From Talinum fruticosum (taxonomy: Eukaryota; Streptophyta; Magnoliopsida; Caryophyllales; Talinaceae), in assembly GCA_021018815.1 (NCBI GenBank), contig JAITYX010000011.1, forward strand, positions 4,664,501 through 4,728,500: DNA of 64,000 bases, written 5' to 3'. Numbering within the stretch: position 1 is the first letter of the stretch; the number at the start of each line of letters is the position of its first letter. The notes under the pieces are model-generated. The model was not told the DNA's origin. It did not search any database and was given only the letters and a program-made list of their open reading frames with translations. Position numbers and translations under genes: made by a program. Positions 35,091 to 47,300 of this stretch are shown in pieces.

Positions 35091-37838
35091 TGCGAGAAGG
35101 ACACCGGAAACTAGCAACCGGCGGACACGGCAGGCCCGAGGACACCAACTGGCGAACGCTAGTAGGCTGCGAACGAAGGAAAAAGGAAAGAGACAGAGCG
35201 AAAGGCGGAAAGGGAACCAAAACAGAGACAGACGAGAGAGAGTTCAAGAGCCAGAGAGGCTGAAAAGCCCGAGAGGCTGCTGGGGAGGAGGACGGCGACC
35301 AAGGAAGAAGAAAACGACGAGCACAGAACAAAGAGAAGCAGAGCGAGAGACAGAGGGACTAGAACAGAGGAAAGAAAAGGGAAAACGCGATTGGCAGAGA
35401 GGGCGACGACAAGCGAGAACTAGTGAGAGGAGAGCGAAAGGGCTGAGCAAGAACCGGGCAAAGGGAGACTGAGTCGAGAGGAACGAAGTGAGGCAAAGAG
35501 AGATACAGAGACAGAACAAAAGAAAGGGGAGGACAGGGAACCAAACCGACTCCATTCAATCAACTTCATGAACTCTAGCATTTGAGGTGGGTAGTCTTAT
35601 ACTCTAAATTAATATTAATTTCGAAACCCAATTGGATTTTGGTTGTGAATATTGAATGTTTGTTGTGAATATTGAATGTTTGTACCATAAAGTGAATTTA
35701 AGAAGTAGCTAGGGCTGAACTAGGACATGAGAAAATCCGATTGTGATTGCTAAAGTGGGTTTGGGAACCTAGAAATTCTAACAGAATTAGTTGCTAAAGT
35801 TGGATGGGTGATATGGAGCTTTCAATTAGAAATTTGAGGATGAAGAAGTTGTAATCTGGGTACGAATTAGGAGCTAACGTTTCATATTGAACCCTTAGAA
35901 ATGTCTTGAATTTATGGTGTTAAGAGATAATTGCTAATATCGGAAAATAATGGCTTGGAGTATAAAGGGAAAGTATGAGTCCATATTGATTGGGGCACAA
36001 TTGAGGCATAGGAATGAGAAATGGGTGATTGCTAGAAAATTGAGTTCAAAACATATTTAAATCCTTGAGATTGAACTAAACTTGAAGGTAAGCGGAGCTA
36101 AGGGAGTTTGAGTGATGAAGTGAAATTAAGAGTTATATGGCGGAGCATGGGCGAGAAAGAGTTGATTAATAAGGTAGAGTCATAAGATGAAAAATTTGAG
36201 GTAAAGATGGCAATTTGTGAGAAGTTGGGACATTTGAGTTAGGTGATGATTATTTGTGGTTATTGTGGCTCAAAGGAGTTGTTGTTCCGAGTTCATTATG
36301 CTTGAAAAGGGATTGAGTTAAGGAAAAACGAACTTCAAAGTATAGAAAAGGAGCGGGAACTTGGAGTATCAAGGGAATGCAAACCTATATTGATTGATTG
36401 TGGGTTTGAAAACGGGGTGAGACGAGAACTACGTATATAGGAATAAGAGGTTCTTTCTTGAAAGAGTATGGGTGAATATGAGTAGATCTTAGATACTTGG
36501 GTGAACACTTGAATAAATATGCTAGCTTTGGATGTTGAACCTTACTATGGAGATGCTTAACTTGTAAAACAACCTAATTCAAATGTTGTTCAAAATTTAA
36601 TTTTGAAAGAAGTTGTATGTTTTACGCAGAATGATACCCGAATGTGATTTCCATGATATATGCTTTTGAACGTCAAAAGTTTTCTAAGAAGTGAAATTGA
36701 TTTGAGAATGTTGTTTGAAACAAGCTTGATGGGTGAATGTATTGAAGAAATTGTTTTGAATCGACTTTGCCAGGATCATTTAGCACAAGGAAATATTCTA
36801 GCTAGGGCGGCTAGCTAGGGGTCCTAGTGTAGTAGGATGCCCGATTGGAATCTTCCTAGATAGGTCCCGGGAGCCTTTTATTCGGGGTCGCGCCCGGAGA
36901 AATCGGAGAAATTATGAGAAATTGCGAAGTGCTAGTTCGAGTCCACAACCCGGGAAGTGATTCACCAAAAGAGATTCATTGAAAGTGATTCATGAGAAGT
37001 GATTTAGTAGAAATAATTCAGTTTTGAACCGAAGGTATTTGAAAGAAATTGCAGGTGATTACACCACCTTGTTTAAAGTTGATTCGGTTCCAAAAAGAGT
37101 TGCTATTGATTGCGAAATTGTATCTTTGAATGATAGAAGTGTTATGATCTATATGTGGCAAATGATTTCAAGGGATTTCATTGAAAAGTATCTAAACTTG
37201 TATTATGTTATTATGCTTTCATCGATTTCATTATTACGAGTAGTATATGTAAATAATTTTCGTTTTATGAGTGTAAGACTCTCCAGTGAGCCCGTGGTTT
37301 GCTCACCCCCACAAATTTCCCCCTTTCCCCCTCCCCGGTGTTGCAGGTACACTCTAAGAAGGTTTGTTATGTACTTAGCATATTCCGGACTCCCGCATGC
37401 CGTTTGTCGACTGTTGTTTGTTGAAGTGACTCAAGTTGCTCGACGTGCATTCCATGTTTCAAAGTATTGTAGTTTGTAGTTTAGTTCATATAGTTTGTAC
37501 TCGATGTATAATGAACCATTTAGATTATTTTAAGTTTCACGCATGATTGGTTGGACTCCGGCGTGTAGGTGTTGAGTTGTATACTTCGAGCGTGCGACTC
37601 ATCGAGTTATATTATGATTTTTATGTAGGGTTTTAAGGCTTTAAGCCTAGGGGATAGTTCTTATTACAAACGGAACTCGCCGAAAGTTTTAGAAAATGGT
37701 TAACTCTTTTGGAAAAATTTCCTATATTTCCTTAAGTCTGGAATTATAAAGTCAAGCCGACACTTGAAAGAGCATTGGGAGTTCCTTTGAGGAACTCTAG
37801 CGATGTAATAGTCCTAGGGTGGGTTTTGGGGTGTTACG
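34592..37838 (+). repeat. Large solo LTR (3247 bp), Tekay/Del-like, in E2 gag
   Basis: It begins TGTGATACCCGAG and ends GGGTTTTGGGGTGTTACG, nearly inverted ends (TGTNANACCC / GGGTGTTAC). Flanks GGTAG (34587-34591) and AGTAG (37839-37843) match in four of five bases. Removing it plus one flank restores the E2 zinc knuckle. A GA-repeat zone lies at about 34935-35090. A C-rich stretch with CCCCGGTGTTGCAGG (37332-37346) resembles the long LTRs of Tekay/Del chromoviruses, but the lineage is inferred from length and ends only. The CT-strand ORFs in it are low-complexity shadows. Confidence 0.78.
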
Positions 37839-38908
37839 AGTAGCAAGAAACACACCATCAAATATTTCCGAAAAGGAAAAGAAATTACAAAAGAAGAAGA
37901 CCATCACTTATAGTGAGGATGAGTAAGAAGAAGAAGAAGATACCGAGGATGAGTCCAAGTGTCTAATAGCAATAATCGACTCACACACGTAAACTTAGTC
38001 GAAACAAGACTCGTCTAATTTTGAGGAAACCGATCCTCAAGAGGTAATCGATTACTATCTTAAGTTTTGTAAGATAGATATTGCATAGTACATTTTTTTC
38101 TTTAGAGGAAAAGTCCAACTACGATTCTTCCCTCTTTCAAGAAAAAGGAAAAGTTCAATTCGGACAAGTGAGAAAGAGAACCGAGCTCGGAAAGGTTTAT
38201 CAAAATAAGTTTGCTCAGCCTTTTTACAAAAGAAATGATTTTAACAAACCCGAAACTTAGTTTTCAAAAGGGAATACTCAGAATCGGACCCTTCCTAAGA
38301 TTATTCGAATTTGGGTTACCAAAAGTGTCCTTCCTCCAAAACTAACCTCAATAAGAATAGTTACTGGGATTTGTTACGGGAAGGAGAAGGATTAGTTTGT
38401 TTTCTTTTTGCGGCTACACTACAAAGCAAAGGAAGACTCATATCCGGCCCTCGAAAGTGCTTAGAATTTTAACTTGGTCGACAAACAATCTAAGAAAGCA
38501 CTCAAGTAAAAATCTAATCATCACATTGAGAACATCAACTCAAACATCAACTAAGGTTTGATCGACCTTACTTATGATTACATTCAATTGGTAGGACTGA
38601 TATCATTTATGTTCAACTTTATAATTTTTTAATTGGTATAATTTATCCAATATTTCTTTCTCTCCTTGCTCCTTAATCTCAAATATTTTTGTCCAACATT
38701 TTGTTCTCTCCATGTTTATTTTTGATGAAATGCATTGGGGGACATAATAATGGAATTCATTTGATTAAGGGAAAGAAATAATGTGAATATTAAACTTAGG
38801 GGAGAGAATTATGGAAAGTTTCACGAATTTAAAATGCTCCTCATATCATTTTAATTATGTTTCATATTTTTGATAAATTTCTTTGAGTCATTATTTAGAT
38901 TATTTCAT

Positions 38909-38922
38909 AAAAAATGGGGAGA
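38909..38922 (+). other. E2 polypurine tract
   Basis: AAAAAATGGGGAGA directly precedes the 3' LTR start TGAAGACTC (38924), as in E1. Confidence 0.8.
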
Positions 38923-38923
38923 T

Positions 38924-39875
38924 TGAAGACTCAAGTATAACCGATCGACTCTTTGAATGTGTTTTGATTTCATGCATGCATCTAAATTTAGGATAAACCA
39001 CGAAGTATCCTAAAAGCAATTCACTTAATTAATTCATATGGTTTATTACTCATCATTTTAATATGACTTACTCTTGTCCGAACAAGGAGTTAAGTTTTAA
39101 AAGAATATCCGACTAAGACTTAGACTCGGCTCTACTTCGAAAGTAGAAATCGTGTCATCGGATTCAGTACTCGGAATCGACTTCTTAAGTCGGACTCAAA
39201 TATTTAATTTGCCTTTGTGATTTTATATTTAACTTGTCAATTCTTTCATGGAAAACATTATGAATTGATCCGGGAAAACATTATGAATCTTGCGTAATTA
39301 TATTTTGTCCGAGAAACTCATGTGCCCATTGGTATTGTTCATCTTGTATGTGAGTTATGACTTATTTGAAATTTGAACATATTAAATATTAGACTTGAAA
39401 TATTCCAAATTAATAGATTAAGGATAATTAGTCATTAAATACTTTATTTAGACTAATTCTTATCTAATTGTGGACCAAAATATTTTTATACTTTGAGAAC
39501 CATTGTGCTTACTATGTTTGCAGTGTTCGTTTAATGTCAATTATCTCGAAGGAAAAAGAAAAGGCAAAAGGCTTCTAACCGTTAAAATATTGCTAGACAA
39601 AAAGTCGAAATTTTTAGAAAAGCTCAAAACCGATCGACAACTTTGTCTCATTACTATTTTGGGTAATATTTATGAGTCTAACAGTCTTTACTTTCTATTT
39701 TTCCAGCTTACAAAAGCTGAAAAAGAGTTGTTGGAAGCTAGGACCGAGGTACAACAACTATTTTAAGAAGGTCCGGAAATCGAGAACTCGAACTATCCGT
39801 TACAATGGCTAGTTGACTCGGACAACCTCAGCAGAAAGACGTTGAAGACTCAACAGCCTATCTCTTCGAGGTAGA
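38924..39875 (+). repeat. E2 3' LTR, first part
   Basis: Aligns with 29869 onward of the 5' LTR. It is interrupted after GAGGTAGA by the Tat element; the 5' LTR is continuous here (about 30853-30872). Confidence 0.88.
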
Positions 39876-41873
39876 TGTGGACACCTAAAAAGTGTCGTCT
39901 CTTATCTCTTTATTTCCGTATTTTATTATGTTGGCCCGATGAAGAAAATTCCGAGTCCTATTTGAGGATTTGGATCTCGATCCGTGATTCGATTGGTATG
40001 ACATAAGCCAGTAAATCACAAAGAACCCCCAACACCAAATATACGACCTTTTGCCTTGGGTTGGTCCACAAATCCCCGTTCTTTCGAGCGATCCAAGAAC
40101 CAGTGCCAAGCCTTCAGAGACAATGGAGTCCGGAATCGTAAGTGGGAAATTCCAAGTTCGTAACACCGCATTTTACTTTTGTCCAATTAGACAAGGAGCT
40201 GAAGACGATGTTAGACCGTTGCATTTCATAATCACGAGCATCAAAGTGACGCGTTTAAGCTCCACAAGAGAGTCCACACGAGACTAAGAGCTTTTCCCTT
40301 CAAAAGGACGTCGTGGACGATGCCTCGTAACCCCAAAGATTTAAGTGAAATGCTGCATTTTGGTTTGGAGAATCCCTTAGAGACACGCTAGGGCACGAAA
40401 CCCTAGGAGCGCCTAGGTGGCCGACGCCCGCCAACCGGGTTCTATCCGATTCTATCTTCTTTATCCTGGTTCAATCTTGTGAAGAATTTGGCCCGATTTA
40501 TTTGCATACTGTTTGGATGGTTGACCGAGGGAAAACTTTAGGTCATTTATGACCTAGGTCCTCTTCTATAAATAGAGAGCCTTGGCTCTCGTTCCCATAT
40601 GGCTTTCTTATATGCGTAATGCTCGCAGAAAGCTAAACAGAGCACTCATACCTAAACGTTATCGTGCTAAAATTACTATGAACCATTCATCCCTTCTCTA
40701 CTTACGATCGTTGAATCCGTGCAAAGAGTTAAACATTATTCGATTATTCTAATCTTTGGGCACTCATTCAACTAATCTTTACTACTCCTCGCATACACAA
40801 TTCATAAAAACAAGCCCTATTTCTTTCATTTGTCATCGTTGCATCAAGAGATCCAGTGTAGAGATCTATATTAGCAAGGTTGGACAACCCGAGGATAATT
40901 GTGTAGCCTTCAAACGGTTTATTATTTTTATGCTTTATTTACAACTTTTCGTATTGTAGATTTAAGAGATGTAATTGTTCTTTTAATTCCTCCTCGCCCG
41001 ATGTAATCTTTCGCTTTTCGCTTTTCTTTTTCTTTTGCTTTCTTTACCGCTTTCTTTATCGCTTTCTTCTTCTTATTGTTTTGGTTGCTTTATTTCGTTT
41101 GTCATGTTGTTGTATGCTTGTGTTTTTGGCAATATTTAGATTCACTACTCAAACTAGTAATGGCCGTCTTCGGACGGGCGGAATGGTAGGGTTTTTCCTT
41201 TATTTCGTACCCTCGCCCCGAATCCGATTTTCGATTCTAAGATCGATGGAGTCAATTTTAGGCTCTTTTAATCTTAGTTTTCCCATAGTAAGATTGGAAG
41301 AGCGAGTTTTTGTTTTTGTTAGTTTTGATCCTAAAAGCCGATCGGCGACTCCCTTTTATGCTTTATTTTCATGAATCCGCATTGTGATTATTTTCCGATT
41401 GCTAGATAAAAAGAGAGGTTCCGGATCTCGCCAACCGGGGTAAAGGTCGAGGCCGATTTCCTCGCCCATGGCCTCCGGTCGGCGCCGGTCACCGCCGAGT
41501 GCAGCCGCGGCCTCGCAATTAGTGGTTGGTAGGTGAGCATCGGTCTAAATCGGTGTTTTCACAAAGTGATCTAGCTCTAAAGCCTCACGGCAAACCCAAA
41601 ACCTTAATTTTATTTATCTTTCAATTAGAAAATAATATCCTAAGAATTCTGAAATAATTTATAAGATTAAAATAATTAGTAAAACCGCCATTCAAACTTT
41701 ACCTAAATTAGATTTAATAAAATTCTGAAATCTTAATAAAAGGTTCATCCCCACTTTCTAAATGTATCTTCAAAACCCTAAAATCATTTTCCAACTTTAA
41801 AAACCCTTACACCAAGGCAATGATGGGGAAGCTCGGCCCGATCCCGGTGGGGCCCGCGGCCGTGGTTCCTACA
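39876..41873 (+). repeat. Tat element 5' LTR (1998 bp)
   Basis: It begins TGTGGACACCTAAAAAGTGT and ends GGTTCCTACA. TATA box at 40567-40574 (CTTCTATAAATAGAGAGCC). It is close to the 3' LTR parts at 47301-48819 (minus) and 59686-60012 (plus), with many scattered differences. Confidence 0.9.
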
Positions 41874-41874
41874 A

Positions 41875-41892
41875 TGGCAACTCCACTAGGGA
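41875..41892 (+). other. Tat element primer-binding site
   Basis: TGGCAACTCCACTAGGGA directly follows the 5' LTR. It resembles the TGGCGACTCNGCTGGGGA-type sites common in Tat/Ogre elements. Confidence 0.65.
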
Positions 41893-42640
41893 TAAATCAT
41901 TTATTAAGAGGGCGAAACTTGAAAATTTAAGTAGTGTATTTTTATGAGGTGCTTGCATTAGCCATCCCGCATTTAAGCAACTTTTGAACTAGTTTAAATA
42001 CTGTTTTGGACCACTAGGAAAAGTTTATACCGCCCCTTGTTTACCCTTTCTAGAGAGAGACTCCCAGTGGTTCCTTTAGGCGGGCCTAACTAGGCTTGAT
42101 TGCCCGAAGAAACGGTACCTCCACCCTCGTAGCACGCACTCTTGGGTCAAACCTTTTGGTTCACCGAGAGACACCAAGAATTCCGGCTGATTTCTCGTCG
42201 TGCCCCACATGGAAGACCAAATTCTCGGACGGCGTGTCACCATGTATCCAACCTTTTGAACTCTTTTGACCGTAGAACTTTTGGACTTTTAGGTGGCCCT
42301 TTTGCCTTCATTTGCATGTTTGAATGAGTATGTGTGTTTTAGATTTAATATTTTGCTTGTGAGCCTTTAGGGATAGGTGAGAAGCGCTGGTTAAACCCTT
42401 GCATGGGTGAAAATAAAACACTTTAACAAATTTCCTACGATCAAGTGCATTATGTGCATTTAGCCAAAAGTCAAAATTCTTTTTTTTCTCGTTAGGGTTG
42501 GTCCATTGTTCGCATTTCGTGTCATACTAAATTTTCTTCTAGCGGTTTAAGTATTAACCACTCGCGAAAGGGTCTTACCGAAAGTTCCTCTGTCTTTTTC
42601 AATTGTTTAGTCCTTTCTTTCTTTTTACATTCCCATTTTC

Positions 42641-42853
42641 CATTTGCATTAGCCAAATAAAAACAATCTCATATTGGGTGAGTATATTTGCATTAGCCAA
42701 GTAAAAACCATCTCGGATTGGGTGTGTCCATTTGCATTAGCCAAATAAAATAATCTCTTATTGAGTGAGTTCATTTGCATTAGCCAATCAAAATTATGTC
42801 ATATTAGATGATCTTATTTGCATTTAGAATTCATCTCCTATTAGGTGAGTCCA
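42641..42853 (+). repeat. Tandem repeat in the Tat leader, about 5 units of 37-46 bp
   Basis: Each unit starts with TTTGCATTAGCC (last copy TTTGCATTTAG), then AATAAAA, ATCTC, TATTGGGTGAGT. Units diverge from one another. It lies in the untranslated stretch 41893-43330, where no ORF was recognised. Confidence 0.85.
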
Positions 42854-43329
42854 TGTATATTCATTTTTGTATGTGCATTTAGTCCAAAACAAATTCATCT
42901 CAAATAAAGAAATGTATTATTATTTAGCTAGAATAGGAAGCATCTTTTCTCTAAGGATCAATCATTTATTAGTTAGGTTATTATCTCAACTAAGTCACGC
43001 ATCATATCATCATCGCATTCTTTATGTGCATCCAAATAAAAACATCCTTAGTTTCTTCTGGTCTCGCGCTTAAGTCCCTTCCTCCCAAAAGTGATCTTCT
43101 CTCATATGGTCTTAAACCTCATCCTTTGGGCTACAGAATAAGGAAGTCTATGGCAAATGAGTATCATCGAAATCCGATCTAAAAGATTAGAATGCCTCAC
43201 CAAGGAGTCCGGCACGTCTTCCTTTCTTTCCACTCCCTAGTCTACACCGGTGCGACAATCTTCGGTGCACACTACACCGTCTCGCCTATTCCTTATTATA
43301 AGAAAGTACCTAGAAAGAGTTCCCTTCCA

Positions 43330-44150
43330 ATGGATCCAAACCCAGAGCAGTTTCTTAATCTCGGCTTACTTAATAAGAACATAGCTAGGGTGGAAACCAG
43401 ATTGAATGATCAAGAAGAAAAGATGTCATCTATATCAAGGGACATTAAGACTATCATAAGGGCTATTGAGGACAAGTAAGAGAGATGAGGAAGCTAAATA
43501 TTTGAGAAGAGAAAAGGCATTGATTATGCCACCTTCACCTATCTTGTCTCATTCAGGCGAGTCCCAAACACGAATCCAAATCTCAGCTTGATCCCCGTCT
43601 AGATCGGATAGAATGGATGTTAAGGGAGTCATCCATGTTCAGTAAACCTTTAGCCCAATTACTATCAGCACCTGAAATTCCTACCTATGATGAACTTTTC
43701 AACCCTTAGAGATGATGGTTTGCTGATAGAAGAAGAGATGTCTACCGCGACCACAAAAGTCGTGATCGGGTATAGAGGTAATTATCATTCCAAAGATAAG
43801 AAAACCTCCAATACAAGCAATCCTAGAAGGGGTGCAGATGTCAATGCCCTCAACAAGTATACCGACTACACTTCTATTGATACTACTTACACCAAAGCCC
43901 TTGACTGTCTCATGGAAAAGGGAAAGATAGAATCGAAACCGCACAACAATCTAAAAATTGGGATGCATGAAAATTTTGCAAATACCATTGTGCACGAGGA
44001 CATGATATTGAACAGTTGTTGGACATTCAAGAACAAAATAGAAAGCATGTTTCGAAATGGCCAACTACCCTTGCCTAAGGCTGCCCGAAACCAAGCAACA
44101 ATAAAAATCCTTTTAGCGGCACCTTAGCCATTTTCACCGAACCCACTCCG
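43330..44150 (+). pseudogene. Tat gag remnant
   Basis: MDPNPEQFLNLGLLNKNIARV (from 43331) is an N-terminal helix region. It leads to PRLDRIEWMLRESS (about 43590). NFSTLRDDGLLIEEEMST (about 43695-43745), VNALNKYTDYTSID, a CCHC-like C-W-T-F-K-N-K (about 44020) and FRNGQLPLPKA (about 44050-44085) follow. The retrotransposon gag core between the N-terminus and NFSTLRDD seems deleted. The same blocks occur in the fragment at 25630-29060. Confidence 0.75.
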
Positions 44151-44649
44151 AGTCAATGGGATTAGTCTGTTCTTATCCGAGATGTTAACAAGTCTAAACC
44201 ACTTCTTAGCTTACCTAAATTTGATCCGAAGTCCAGGGCCCGTGGGTAAGTGATGAAGAAGATGTCTACAAAACGAGAAGCGACAACGACAACAATAATG
44301 ACGAATTCGGGGCACATCACCCTTAGAAGAAGACTTTTGAGAAAATAGTAAAAGTTCCGCAATCCAGCTTCCTTACTAGATTTGGAGGGCACAATGCTCG
44401 GGCCCACAATAGACTCGAGAAGCCCCAAAAGAGCCGGAAGCTACAAAAGAAGAAGACCCAATCCTTAAGCAACTCCGAAATTACAAGCCGATATCTCAAT
44501 CTGGCAATTAATATCTCGCTTCCCGAAACATAGACAAGCCTTGATTGATGCACTCAGTAAGATTAAGGTCTCTCCCGAAACTACGCTAGAAGAAGTGGTA
44601 GGATTGGTTAACAGTGGGGATGGAACTATTACCTTTGATCAAAAGGATC

Positions 44650-45360
44650 TCCCGTAAGAAGGCGTTGCACACAACAATGCCCTTTACTTAACCATTACTT
44701 GCATCAACAAGTTTGTTTCCCTAACCTTGGTAGACAATGAATCAACAAGAAACGTATGTCCCTAGAGAACTGTTAGAAGGTTAGGAATTAGAGAGCAATA
44801 ACTCTTTAAACAGATCTGTCTATCTTCGAGCTTATGATAATTCCAAAAGAACAATCTTGGGAATAGTGACCTTGCCAATCAACATAGGGTTGGTAGAAAG
44901 GAACATCGAATTCTAAGTCCTAGATATCCTAGGTACTTTCAATTTACTCCTAGGACGCCCTTGGTTACGTGATCATCGGGCGGTGCCCTCTACACCGCAT
45001 CGAAAAGTTAAGATGATCATCAAAGTCATAACTCGTCAATGGGGATAACCTTTCGCTACTATTACCTCTAAAGAATCCGTAATTGAGATCGAGCATAGTA
45101 CTAATGACGAGGAACCGTATGGATTCGAGACTCTCGCTGCCTTGGAAAAGGATGAAACACCTCTTAACTTTAATCCTTATGGCAAACCTAGTGTCCATTC
45201 GATGCTTAGGAAGAAGGGGTATTTTCCAGGTCTTGTTGCAAGTCGAAGGGCATACCACCTTACTTTTCTACCCCTTGAACCCACTAATAACTACAACTTC
45301 GGATTAGGCTATCAACCTACTAGTAAGGAAATAGCTCAAGCTAAGTGGGAAATTTAGATA
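44650..45360 (+). pseudogene. Tat aspartic protease region
   Basis: LTLVDNESTRNVCP (about 44717-44760) stands where the family has a VDNGS active site; Gly has become Glu. GTFNLLLGRPWLRDHRAVP (about 44935-44990) is the conserved protease C-terminal block. NFGLGYQPTSKEIAQAKW (about 45297-45350) is the linker to RT. The linker goes on to PTELIKVMEDHENRLLI and ITINLGS (to about 46105), and then the inversion breakpoint. Confidence 0.78.
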
Positions 45361-46175
45361 AAGAGGACTCGCGCCGCATACAGTCCACTCTATCAAGCCA
45401 TTTATCTAAACTCGAATGGGCAATTCCTAAGAGAAGGAGACAATTTCTCTTATTATGGTTTTCCCGAGCTCTACTATGTCAAGGAAAAGGGAATCCTAGT
45501 ACCTAGTCCGGAGATTTTCAACGACTCGCTATATTATGGAGAAGGGGGCACTTTACCTCCTTAGAGACGGACAGATCCACATCGGACTCAACCAACCTCA
45601 TTGGGAACAATCTTTTCGGTCTTCCGTTCGGACAAGAGGGTAACCTAGAAGGGAATTTAGTCTCGATACTGTCACGAGCTATGTCGCACCCGCACTTCGA
45701 TCCGTTTAGGTTTATCACCGACGTGGATATTGAAGGATCCAAACATGTTACTTGGATTGACACCGACGAGGACCATGAACTTGCTGTCGCCTTAGGAGCG
45801 TATCCTCTTCTCGAGTCTAGTACTAGGGCATGTACTTCTTCTTATGTTATTTCCAATTCTTTTCCTAATTCTGTCACTTCCAGCTTCTGTGTCTTTAGTT
45901 TCTAAATCTGATGTACTCGTTGCTTCATTCAATAAAGTGAATCTTTCGCTTACCCCTTACCTCCTCTTGCTTTTAATTGTTTTGCCTCTAATAAAGAACA
46001 AGAAATCCCTACGGAATTAATAAAAGTTATGGAAGATCATGAAAATCGCTTACTAATAATAGAGGAAACAATAACAATTAATCTGGGGTCGGTTGATTAA
46101 CCCCAAGAAGTTAAGATCAGGAGAATCTTGGATCCGGAAGGGTAGAAGCAATTTACTTCGCTCCTTACGTAATTT

Positions 46176-47300
46176 ATAATTGAAGAATATGGTTGAAAAT
46201 CGAGTGGGTGCAAAGTTCAGATTTTAAGGTCCGATAATGGCAAGGAATATACGTCAACATAATTCAATTTATTTTGTGACAAAGCAGGCATTGAACACCA
46301 ACTTACAGCTCCCTACACTCCAAAAAAAAAATGGAGTGAGTGAAAGAAGAAACAGATCGGTCACGAAATGGCCAGGTGCATGCTACATGAGAAGGACTTG
46401 CCGAAAAGCTTATGGACTAAAGCAGCGAACACTACTCGTCTACCTCCAAAATCAACTTCCGCCAAAGGCTTTAGAAGAAAAACTCCATTTGAGGCTTAGT
46501 GTGACTATAAACCTTCATTGAGCTTTCTTAAAGTGTTTGGTTGCTTGTGCTTTGTCCATGTTCCACAGGTCAAGCGTGACAAACTTAACAAGAAGGCTAT
46601 TCTCGGAATTTTTGTAGGCTATAATACCGTATCTAAAGCCTACAAGATTTATCATCCTCAAACAAGGAAGATGACATTCTCACGTGATGTTAATTTTTGT
46701 GAAAATGAACAATGGGATTGGAATAATCCTAAGCAGAGCTTATGGATTCCTACAAAAGTGAACATTCCTTTTAAAAACACAATGAGCAGTAAAAGGAATG
46801 GCTGAATGAGTGAGAAGACGATCCTCCTGTTAGAGGATCAAGGCTGCTCTCATAAATCTATTAGAGATGTAATCTCGCAATTTATGAACCTCGCTGGAGT
46901 TGAAGAAGCCCTTCAAGACTCAAAATGGAGAAATGCAATAGAGGAAGAGATGTCTATGATTAATAAAAAGAAGTATGCAAGGGAAATTTTGAAGAAGTTT
47001 CATATGGATGAGTGAAAGGCGATGAGCACGCCAATGAATCCAAAGGAAAGGTTATTTAAGCAAGACGGTACAAGTCAGGTTGATGAAGGATAATTCAAAA
47101 GCTTGATTGGTTGCTTAATATATCTAAGTGCAACAAGACCCGATATTCAGTTTGCGGTAAGTGTTCTATCACGTTTTATGCATTGTGCTACTGAGATGAA
47201 TTTACAAGCAGCAAAAAAGTACACGGATACATCGGATGAACTGTTGATTACGGAGTTAAGTTTGAGAAAGGTCAAAGCTTCAAGGAATATTTTCATGAAT
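46176..47300 (+). pseudogene. Copia fragment, 3' half (integrase C-terminus to RNase H start), displaced by the inversion
   Basis: It starts as NMVENRVGAKF (about 46185) and continues through integrase text: the PYTP..NGVSERRNRS block (about 46300-46360), FLKVFGCLCFVHVPQVKRDK (about 46520-46585) and IFVGYNTVSKAYKIYHPQT (about 46605-46665). SKWRNAIEEEMSMINKKK (about 46920) then jumps to YAREILKKFHMDE, so the RT core is deleted. [20 protein letters not shown] (about 47106-47165) leads toward RNase H, which is cut at 47300. The TNT1-94-like integrase continues exactly from the other half at 57839. Confidence 0.85.

Larger units (their letters stand above)
31639..38400 (+). pseudogene. E2 gag, interrupted by two solo LTRs
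   Basis: Gag pieces are 31639-32116, 34163-34591 and 37839-about 38400. The first reads MAHHIGEFEEGRS, RPPKFKGSNFAHWRK and, after a stop and shifts, WDTLVTTYEGTSQVRKTKI. The second continues at SLGKKMPNEEVVRKLL. Joining the last two across the 3.2-kb LTR restores the zinc knuckle start CFECGSKKHTIKYF (the last Cys is Phe). NPQEVIDY-type text of E1 is echoed at about 38035-38055. Gag would form the virus-like particle; here it is dead. Confidence 0.85.

Noticed and set aside
34839..35559. Overlapping minus-strand ORFs rich in Leu, Ser and Pro
   Set aside because: They are readings of a purine-rich, GA-repeat zone inside the large solo LTR, in several frames at once, with no domain.
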